Assembly: GCA_019347795.1 (NCBI GenBank)
Contig: JAHWKS010000313.1
Location: forward strand, 1-6,725
Source of the DNA: Planctomycetota bacterium
GTDB lineage: Bacteria; Planctomycetota; Planctomycetia; Pirellulales; Pirellulaceae
Direction of reading: 5' to 3'
DNA length: 6,725 bases
Part shown: one piece after another, positions 1-5,108 of the stretch
Layout of the letters: every line of letters starts with the position of its first letter
Numbering within the stretch: the first letter of the stretch is position 1
The notes under the pieces: model-generated
What the model saw: the letters and a program-made list of their open reading frames with translations, nothing else
What the model was told of the DNA's origin: nothing
Database searches by the model: none
Translations under genes and position numbers: made by a program

Positions 1-120
1 ATGCGGGACGAAGCCCAAAGGAAAGGCATGGTCCCGCTCCGCGTGGCCGGCATCAACTTCATGCACCAAGGCGTGACCACCGCAGAAGAAGTGCTCGCCG
101 AAACGTTGGTCGAGGCGTAA
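1..120 (+). CDS. GspE/PilB-type secretion ATPase, C-terminal end only
   Basis: Frame 1 is open from the first base and ends at TAA 118-120, giving 39 residues. The ATG at base 1 is almost certainly internal, because the bulk of the gene lies upstream of the window. The segment has the layout of the extreme C-terminus of GspE/PilB ATPases: a basic stretch, then 'KGMVPLRVAG' (residues 9-18), then 'GVTTAEEVLAET' (residues 24-35). In family members this is the 'GM-x-x-L-x-x-x-G ... G-x-T-x-x-E-E-V-L-R' tail that follows the ATP-binding domain. The enzyme is a cytoplasmic hexameric ATPase that powers pseudopilus assembly through contact with the GspF platform. The downstream gspF and pseudopilin genes support this. 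Walker motifs cannot be checked because they lie outside the window, so GspE and PilB cannot be told apart. Confidence 0.85.
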   Translation: MRDEAQRKGMVPLRVAGINFMHQGVTTAEEVLAETLVEA

Positions 121-163
121 TGACGAAACTTGAATCGACAACACGCCGACACTGCATCGAGCC

Positions 164-526
164 TTGGCTCCGCAACGCAATCGCCACCACACGGACCGGC
201 GCGGCCTGGAGGGAATCAGACGAGACAACGCCATCAACCCCGCCCGCGGCGAACCGCTCGGCGTGGATGTCGAAGTCGGACCGCCGTTTGGGAGCGTTCA
301 GCCCGGCCTCGGCGGTCCGATCGCCGAAACCGGCGCGGCGGGGGAAGGAGCGTACGTCGAGTTCGATTCGGTGGGAACTGAGATACCGACCGATGTCGGT
401 CCCCGCAAAACGGCGCGAATTCCCACCGAAAAGCCGTTGTTGCTGGACGAACTGCATGCTGAGCTCATAATTGTCCCACGCTGGTGGGAGTTTTGGAAAT
501 GGTCCTGGTGGACAAGCAAGACCTGA
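164..526 (+). CDS. Hypothetical protein with Trp-rich C-terminus; start uncertain
   Basis: I do not recognise this protein. Frame 2 is open from just after TGA 131-133 to TGA 524-526. From about base 215 it has coding character: codons rich in first-position G and third-position G/C, and an acidic, Gly/Val-rich product with segments such as 'GAYVEFDSVGTEIPTDVG'. The two other forward frames here give Ser/Arg-rich translations typical of shadows. TTG 164 gives 120 residues, but it has no good ribosome-binding site. GTG 263 is another possible start. ATG 120 overlaps the ATPase stop in a TAATG arrangement but is in a different frame, which hints at a frameshift. The last residues, 'PRWWEFWKWSWW', hold six Trp in ten positions and could form a membrane-interface segment. 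No signal peptide or long membrane helix is visible. The 3' end overlaps the next gene by 28 bases if that gene starts at 499. Its place between the ATPase and GspF genes suggests a secretion-linked role, by inference only. Confidence 0.45.
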   Translation: MAPQRNRHHTDRRGLEGIRRDNAINPARGEPLGVDVEVGPPFGSVQPGLGGPIAETGAAGEGAYVEFDSVGTEIPTDVGPRKTARIPTEKPLLLDELHAELIIVPRWWEFWKWSWWTSKT

Positions 527-1059
527 TTCGCATTTTCGCCTGTTGCCGACAGGCTCAGATGTCGGTCCACCGCATCCTGCCCTTCGGCGATGTATGGCGG
601 GAGTTTCAACAGTTTTACAGCGAGAGAAGACGCGGTTTGCTGAACAATTGCCTAGAACAACTCGGCATGCTTTTGCCTCCTGAAACGGCCGCCCCGTCGC
701 GAGAGCAGGTCGAGCGTACCGCCCGCTGGCTGCCGTTCACCAGCCGGCTGCGGTCGGTCGTGAATGGCCGTCGTCCGCGGCTCGCCGTGTCCGCCGATCA
801 TCTGGCGTACATTGATGCAGCCTTGAAGCAATTTCGGAGCTTCCTCGATCAGCCGCAAAAGCCGAACACGCACGAAATCATCGCAATGCGAACGGAACTT
901 TACACCTGCCAGTGGCTAACCCGCGCCTACCTCGCCGGCGACAAGGCAGCCGACGCCGCACAACACGTGGAGCACTTCAACCAGTCCGATTATCGCCAAC
1001 ACGTCGCCATCGACGAGATCGTCCCCCTGCTCGAAGAGCCCGCAAAGCGATCAGCGTAG
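499..1059 (+). CDS. Hypothetical helical cytoplasmic protein
   Basis: I do not recognise this 186-residue protein. ATG 499 is preferred to GTG 484 because GGAG at 487-490 sits 8 bases upstream. It overlaps the end of the preceding gene by 28 bases, which suggests translational coupling. The product lacks a signal peptide or membrane segment. It looks mainly alpha-helical, with charged and aromatic residues spread throughout, for example 'VWREFQQFYSERRRGLL' near residues 32-48 and 'HLAYIDAALKQFRSFL' in the middle. A C-terminal half with regular Leu/Ala spacing ('ELYTCQWLTRAYLAGDKAAD') could be a TPR-like helical hairpin, though I cannot show a repeat. It lies 72 bases before gspF and after the ATPase gene, so an accessory or regulatory role in the secretion system is possible but not demonstrated. 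Codon use is less biased to C-ending codons than in gspF. Confidence 0.65.
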   Translation: MVLVDKQDLIRIFACCRQAQMSVHRILPFGDVWREFQQFYSERRRGLLNNCLEQLGMLLPPETAAPSREQVERTARWLPFTSRLRSVVNGRRPRLAVSADHLAYIDAALKQFRSFLDQPQKPNTHEIIAMRTELYTCQWLTRAYLAGDKAADAAQHVEHFNQSDYRQHVAIDEIVPLLEEPAKRSA

Positions 1060-1131
1060 TTTCGTCGCACCATTAAGCCCTACTCAACCAGCACCAACAC
1101 CACCCCAGCCCCGCCCCACAAAGGCCGTCCC
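1060..1131 (+). other. Short pyrimidine-rich intergenic gap before gspF
   Basis: This 72-base spacer is rich in C and A (runs such as 'ccaacaccaccccagccccgc'-like sequence from about 1086). I see no terminator hairpin and no clear -35/-10 promoter. The only possible ribosome-binding site for gspF is a weak AAAGG at about 1120-1124. Low secondary structure might help ribosome entry, but that is inference. Confidence 0.4.
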
Positions 1132-2532
1132 ATGCCAACCTTCCAATTCCAGGCCCGCGATACGATGGGCAATCCCATCGAGGACGTCATCGAAGCCCCA
1201 ACGGAGGACGAAGCCCTGGCCACGATTCGCCAGATGGGCTACTTCGTCACCAGGATCTCCGTCAAGAAAGGACGCGGCGGGCCGCAGGAAAAGAGGGGCG
1301 CCAAGAAAGGCCGCACCTTCGCCCTGGGCGGGGCCAACAGCAAGAAGATGACCACCTTCACCCGGCAGCTTGCCATTCTGCAAGACGCCGGCCTCCCCAT
1401 CCTGCGGAGCCTGCGAATCCTCGAGATGCAGTCCAAGCCGGGCGCCCTCAAGAACGCCCTCATGGACGTCTGCGACGAGATCGAGTCCGGCGCCACCCTC
1501 TCCGAGGCGATGGCCAAGTCGCCCAAGGTCTTCAGCCGCCTCTACGTCAACATGATCAAGGCGGGCGAGGCCGGCGGCGCCCTGGAGCTCATCCTCCAGC
1601 GCCTCGCAGACTTCATGGAGCGCGGTCAGGAAATCCGCCGCAAAGTGAAGGGCGCCCTCATCTACCCGGTCATCGTGGTGCTGGTGGCGGTGCTGATCCT
1701 CACCTTCATCATGATCAAGATCGTCCCCGCCTTCGCCGAGATGTTCGCCGAGTTCGACTTCGAGCTCCCCAAGATGACCATCCTCTTGATCAACATCTCC
1801 AACAAGACGGTCATGTACTGGTACCTGATCCCCGCCATCCCCTTCACCATCTGGCTTACGGTCAAGCTGCTTCGCAAGTTCCGGCAGGGGCGGATGGCCT
1901 GGGACCTCTTCATCATGCGGCTCCCCATCTTCGGCGGCCTGGTGGAGAAGAACATCATGGCCCGCACCACGCGCACCCTGGGCACCCTGGTCGCCAGCGG
2001 CGTGCCGATCCTGGAGGCCCTCTCCATCACCCGCGAGACGGCCAATAACGGCATGTTCGAGCGGATGTACGGCAAGATCACCGAGGCCATTCGCGAGGGG
2101 GAGACGATCGCCAAGCCGATGCGGCAGTACTCGAGGCCTCCCTTCCACCCGCTCTGCCTGATGATCTGGATCACCATCGGCTCGGCGCCGATCCTCTTCG
2201 CCCTGGCGGTGGCCGAGCTGCTCACCGTCCAGACCGCGGGCGCCGCGCTGGCCGGCGGGGCGGTGGGCGCCTTGTGGTACTTCATCACCTTCCGCAAGCC
2301 GATCGCCGAAGAGATGGTGGTGAACATGGTGGACGTGGGGGAAGAGACGGGCGAGCTCGACACGATGCTCTACAAGGTGGCCGACTACTTCGACGACGAA
2401 GTCCGCACCATGACCGACGGCCTGATGAAGCTCATGGAGCCGTTGATGATCGTCTTCCTGGGGGGCGCGGTCGGCTTCATCGTCATCGCCCTCTTCCTCC
2501 CGCTGGTGGCCCTGATCCAGAACCTGTCCTGA
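1132..2532 (+). CDS. gspF: GspF/PilC-type inner-membrane platform protein, enlarged
   Basis: This 466-residue protein is the polytopic inner-membrane platform of T2SS/T4P machines; it couples the cytoplasmic ATPase to pseudopilin insertion. The N-terminus 'MPTFQFQARD' is typical of the family. The first T2SSF domain runs from about residue 76 ('FTRQLAILQDAGLPI') through 'AGEAGGAL' (144-151). Membrane helices follow at about 177-201 and 228-245. The second T2SSF domain begins near 277 ('ARTTRTLGTLVASGVPI') and carries 'GEETGELD' at 403-410. A final helix at about 437-460 ends in 'FLPLVALIQNLS', a usual GspF terminus. Family members are usually about 400 residues. The excess is about 57 residues (335-391) inside domain 2, carrying two hydrophobic stretches. 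Third codon positions are almost all G or C, more so than in neighbouring genes. Start ATG 1132 fits the family N-terminus, although its ribosome-binding site is weak. The GspF/PilC family call is firm; the choice between T2SS and T4P rests on the pseudopilin genes downstream. Confidence 0.95.
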   Translation: MPTFQFQARDTMGNPIEDVIEAPTEDEALATIRQMGYFVTRISVKKGRGGPQEKRGAKKGRTFALGGANSKKMTTFTRQLAILQDAGLPILRSLRILEMQSKPGALKNALMDVCDEIESGATLSEAMAKSPKVFSRLYVNMIKAGEAGGALELILQRLADFMERGQEIRRKVKGALIYPVIVVLVAVLILTFIMIKIVPAFAEMFAEFDFELPKMTILLINISNKTVMYWYLIPAIPFTIWLTVKLLRKFRQGRMAWDLFIMRLPIFGGLVEKNIMARTTRTLGTLVASGVPILEALSITRETANNGMFERMYGKITEAIREGETIAKPMRQYSRPPFHPLCLMIWITIGSAPILFALAVAELLTVQTAGAALAGGAVGALWYFITFRKPIAEEMVVNMVDVGEETGELDTMLYKVADYFDDEVRTMTDGLMKLMEPLMIVFLGGAVGFIVIALFLPLVALIQNLS

Positions 2533-2534
2533 CA

Positions 2535-2672
2535 AATGCGGAATGCGGATTGCGAAATGCGGAACAGGAACACCAAGACTCCAATGATACCGGAATGAGG
2601 AGATACCCCATGACTATTGAAACCCGAACCCCGACCCCCTCTCCGCATTCCGCACTCCGCACTCCGCATTCC
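2535..2672. repeat. Imperfect inverted repeat, arms 2535-2564 and about 2643-2672
   Basis: The left arm, just after the gspF stop, is built from GCGGAAT-like units. The right arm is its reverse complement, built from CCGCATT/CCGCACT units. By eye 26 of 30 positions pair, including two uninterrupted 8-base blocks (TCCGCATT), with a 78-base or so spacer. Each arm is itself a degenerate tandem of roughly 7-9-base units. The spacer holds the gspG ribosome-binding site and start codon, and the right arm is translated as part of the gspG leader ('PHSALRTPHS'). The structure resembles a small non-autonomous inverted-repeat element (MITE-like), but I see no target-site duplication that proves transposition. 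Confidence 0.7.
2597..2602 (+). promoter_or_regulatory. Strong ribosome-binding site of gspG
   Basis: GAGGAG lies 7 bases before ATG 2610. It fixes the start of the GspG-like gene and is the best Shine-Dalgarno match in the first half of the window. It sits in the loop region of the inverted repeat, so it would stay accessible if the arms paired in mRNA. Confidence 0.8.
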
Positions 2673-3710
2673 CCGCGCCCGGGCTTCACCCTCGTCGAGA
2701 TGCTGGTGGTGATCGTCATCATCGGCCTGTTGGCGGCGATCCTCATTCCGGCAATCTATGCCGCCGTCACCAACGCGCGGGAAGCCGCGATTTCCGCCGA
2801 GATCACCCAACTCGAAATGGCGGTCGAGTCGTACAAGAACGCCAACAACGACTATCCGCCGAATTTCTACGAGGACTACACCAACACGCCGTGGACGCAA
2901 ACGGTGCTCTTCCGACACCTGCGGCGGGTTTCGCGAAGCGCCGGCGAGGTCATGACAAGCTGGGACAACGCGGCGAACGGAAATCCGCTTCTCGGTACGG
3001 CCGACCCCAGTGCAACCACCACTCCAAAAACGCAGATCGACGCGGCGGAGTCGCTTGTGTTCTGGCTCGGCGGACTCAGCAAGAGCGCGACCAGTCCACT
3101 CACCGGCGGCAATTGCCCGCTGATTCCGGTAACGACGACATCCGTCTCATCGCGCGTGATGATCGAGCGGGATAACAGCTACTTCGAATTCCGGGAAGAT
3201 CGCCTCACCGACCTAGATGGCGACGGACTCCCGGAGTACATCCCGCCTCAGGGGCCGAATGTGCCCTACGTCTACTTCGATGGCCGCTCGTACGACAATC
3301 TTCCGGATGTGGTTCCCTCCGGAAGTCCCGACGGCATCCCCGACGACGACCGTTACGCACAGTATCCCGCGCTGACCGACACGGCTGGCCTGGCGTCGCA
3401 GTTTGGACGCGTTCGCCCCTACGTGGTGGGTACGAACGCGGGCGGCTATCCCGTCTACGCCAATGATGGAAAATTTCAAATTCTCTGCGCCGGCATGGAC
3501 GGACTATACGGCAATCCGGGCACGAGCGAGTTCAGTAATCCCCTGGACCGTAAAACCTACCTGACGGAGTTCAGCCAAGGACAAGCGCAGTTCGACTTGT
3601 CCGCGACTCCCGGAATCACTGGCGCCGGCCGCGCGATCAACTATGTAAGAGAAGACTTCGACAACATCGCCAACTTCAGCGGCGGCGTTTTGGAAGACCA
3701 GATGCCGTAG
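2610..3710 (+). CDS. gspG: GspG-like major pseudopilin, long form
   Basis: The product is a 366-residue prepilin with a type III (class IV pilin) signal. A 25-residue leader ends in 'RPG', followed by mature 'FTLVEMLVVIVIIGLLAAIL' with Glu at mature position 5 (residue 30). The prepilin peptidase should cut after Gly25 and the mature protein should enter a periplasmic pseudopilus through GspE/GspF. A long amphipathic helix follows ('NAREAAISAEITQLEMAVESYK'-type heptads). The C-terminal half has a D-L-D-G-D-G-x-x-E motif at residues 201-209, possibly calcium-binding as in GspG. It then has 'FQILCAGMDGLYGN' and a 'DNIANFSGG' end, which resemble the terminal motifs of planctomycete GspG-like proteins. 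Classical GspG is about 140-150 residues, so this one is more than twice that length. ATG 2610 is set by GAGGAG 7 bases upstream. The leader is unusual in being partly encoded by an inverted repeat. It could be called a T4P-like major pilin instead. Confidence 0.88.
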   Translation: MTIETRTPTPSPHSALRTPHSPRPGFTLVEMLVVIVIIGLLAAILIPAIYAAVTNAREAAISAEITQLEMAVESYKNANNDYPPNFYEDYTNTPWTQTVLFRHLRRVSRSAGEVMTSWDNAANGNPLLGTADPSATTTPKTQIDAAESLVFWLGGLSKSATSPLTGGNCPLIPVTTTSVSSRVMIERDNSYFEFREDRLTDLDGDGLPEYIPPQGPNVPYVYFDGRSYDNLPDVVPSGSPDGIPDDDRYAQYPALTDTAGLASQFGRVRPYVVGTNAGGYPVYANDGKFQILCAGMDGLYGNPGTSEFSNPLDRKTYLTEFSQGQAQFDLSATPGITGAGRAINYVREDFDNIANFSGGVLEDQMP

Positions 3711-3718
3711 TTGGAGTT

Positions 3719-3732
3719 CACGCTTCAGCGTG
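3719..3732. repeat. Small palindrome (5-bp stem, 4-base loop)
   Basis: CACGC-TTCA-GCGTG lies 8 bases after the gspG stop codon. It is a perfect but short hairpin and is not followed by a T tract, so it is not a convincing terminator. With the larger hairpin at 3758-3778 it may form one REP-like palindromic unit filling the intergenic gap. Confidence 0.5.
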
Positions 3733-3757
3733 TCCTCGCAAACCGGACCATCTGCCT

Positions 3758-3778
3758 GACGGCTGGACTCCAGCCGTC
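3758..3778. repeat. Perfect 9-bp hairpin upstream of second pseudopilin gene
   Basis: GACGGCTGG-ACT-CCAGCCGTC is a perfect 9-bp stem with a 3-base loop, in an 87-base non-coding gap. There is no T tract after it, so intrinsic termination is unlikely. It ends 19 bases before ATG 3798 and could act in mRNA stability, in translation control, or as an extragenic palindromic repeat. I recall that similar 'ACGCTTCAGCGTG'-like and 'GGCTGGA..CCAGCC'-like palindromes are common in planctomycete intergenic DNA, but I cannot verify this here. Confidence 0.7.
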
Positions 3779-3797
3779 CGAATCACACGACGCAACG

Positions 3798-5105
3798 ATG
3801 ATCATTACTTCCTCCACACTGCACAGCCGACAGCTCGCCCCGGCGCCCACTACGGCCGGGCGTGGCGGCTTCACGCTGGTGGAGTTGCTCATCGTCATCA
3901 TGATCATAAGCATCCTGGCCTCGATCACCACATTCGCGTTGTGGGATTCGATGGAGGCCGCCCGCGCCGCCCGCACGCGGGCGCAAATCCAGAAAATCCA
4001 CGAGTTTCTCATGATCAAGTGGGAGTCGTATCGCACGCGTCCCGTGCCCGTTAATACCGGCCGGCTCCCACGCGAACTAGCGCCCAAAGCTCGGCTGAAC
4101 GCCTTGCGTCAACTCATGCGGATGGAGCTTCCGGACCGGATTACGGATGTCACCGACGATCCAGCGCCCATCTTAGAGATTCCCAGCGGAACGTCGGTTA
4201 TCAATGTCGATATGCCCGAACCGGCTCTTTGGCTCGCATATCGGCGTCGGGCCACGTCCACCTGGTCCGAGGCGAACCAGCAGGCTGAGTGTCTCTATCT
4301 TATTCTTGCCTCGATGCAGGACGGCACGCGCAGCGCTCTGGAGTTCTTCCGCGACAACGAGGTCGCGGATACGGATGGGGACGGGATGCTGGAAATCGTC
4401 GATGGCTGGGGCCGTCCGATCCGTTTCCTGCGTTGGGCGCCTGGTTATCAGTCGCCGCTGCACCGAATCGACCAATTCCAGCTACCCGCTGCGCAGCGGA
4501 CTGAGCTTCAGCCTGATTCATTCGACGTGCTGAAGGTCGATCCGCGATGGAAGAACAACAACCACACCGACCGACACTACCCGGACGATCGGCCCACCGA
4601 TTATCCCGTGGGCGCTCTGCCCGCGTCGCCGGTCGATGTCACTTTGGACGACCCCTTCCAACTCTTTCCGGTCGTGTTTTCCGCGGGGTCTGACGGCCTG
4701 TACCACGTGCTCCTTGACCTATACGATCCCACGGTTGTTCCGGCCGCCGGCGATCCGCTTCCCAACGACGACTATGACCCCTCGACCGGGGCCTACAACG
4801 GGGTTGCCGTCGCCAATCAGCTTCACTACCGGAACACCAACGCGGCGTCCTTTACGTATTCCTCCGGGTGGCCGTTTCCAGAGTACCCGCCGCCGGCGTG
4901 GCCGACACAGGCTAACCCGCCTCCGCCTGGTTCACCGCAATTGTGGCCCGAGATCAGCTCGAGGGCGGCGCCGCGAAACGATCCATACCTATTGTTGCCT
5001 GGGTCGGAAATGCCGGCCAGCGGCGGCGTAGGCGTGCGAATCGGCGTTCAATACGGCGCCGGCGCTGAGGACAACATCGACAACCATTGGCTCGTCGTCG
5101 AGTAA
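3798..5105 (+). CDS. Second GspG-like pseudopilin, large
   Basis: The product is a 435-residue prepilin. A 24-residue leader ends in 'GRGG', then mature 'FTLVELLIVIMIISILASIT' with Glu at mature position 5 (residue 29). The helix continues with Ala/Arg heptads. The globular part contains D-T-D-G-D-G-x-x-E at residues 191-199, then 'DGWGRPI' at 202-208, the counterpart of the D-P-W-G-x-P motif of GspG. Further on come 'FSAGSDGLY' and a Pro-rich stretch at about 359-385. The terminus 'DNIDNHWLVVE' is like the C-terminal 'DNI-N' of the preceding pseudopilin, so the two look like diverged paralogues. ATG 3798 has no clear ribosome-binding site. The frame is open back to TTG 3711, but that start would translate the palindromic repeat and give an overlong leader. 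It lies 87 bases after gspG and 3 bases before the next gene. It may be an alternative major or a minor pseudopilin. Confidence 0.85.
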   Translation: MIITSSTLHSRQLAPAPTTAGRGGFTLVELLIVIMIISILASITTFALWDSMEAARAARTRAQIQKIHEFLMIKWESYRTRPVPVNTGRLPRELAPKARLNALRQLMRMELPDRITDVTDDPAPILEIPSGTSVINVDMPEPALWLAYRRRATSTWSEANQQAECLYLILASMQDGTRSALEFFRDNEVADTDGDGMLEIVDGWGRPIRFLRWAPGYQSPLHRIDQFQLPAAQRTELQPDSFDVLKVDPRWKNNNHTDRHYPDDRPTDYPVGALPASPVDVTLDDPFQLFPVVFSAGSDGLYHVLLDLYDPTVVPAAGDPLPNDDYDPSTGAYNGVAVANQLHYRNTNAASFTYSSGWPFPEYPPPAWPTQANPPPPGSPQLWPEISSRAAPRNDPYLLLPGSEMPASGGVGVRIGVQYGAGAEDNIDNHWLVVE

Positions 5106-5108
5106 AGC

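Noticed and set aside
1662..2363. 233-codon - strand frame inside gspF
   Set aside because: Ser/Arg/Met-rich low-complexity shadow; no ribosome-binding site or domain was seen.
1084..2535. Long 483-codon open frame on the - strand opposite gspF
   Set aside because: Its translation is dominated by His, Asp, Gly and Glu, as expected from the antisense of a GC3-rich gene. It matches no family I know, and the + strand gene is clear.
2274..2609. Upstream extension of the gspG frame into gspF
   Set aside because: The frame is open, but its translation there is an Arg/His/Gly-rich shadow of gspF. GAGGAG before ATG 2610 gives a clear start and a normal prepilin leader.
2535..2672. CRISPR-like array from the repeated CCGCATT/GCGGAAT units
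   Set aside because: The units are 7-9 bases, adjacent and degenerate, without spacers of regular length. This is an inverted repeat, not an array.
3758..3778. Rho-independent terminator after gspG
   Set aside because: The stem is strong, but no T-rich tract follows, and the next operon gene starts 19 bases later on the same strand.
3711..3797. Upstream extension of the second pseudopilin from TTG 3711
   Set aside because: It would translate the palindromic spacer and give a leader of more than 50 residues with no ribosome-binding site. ATG 3798 gives a leader of normal length.
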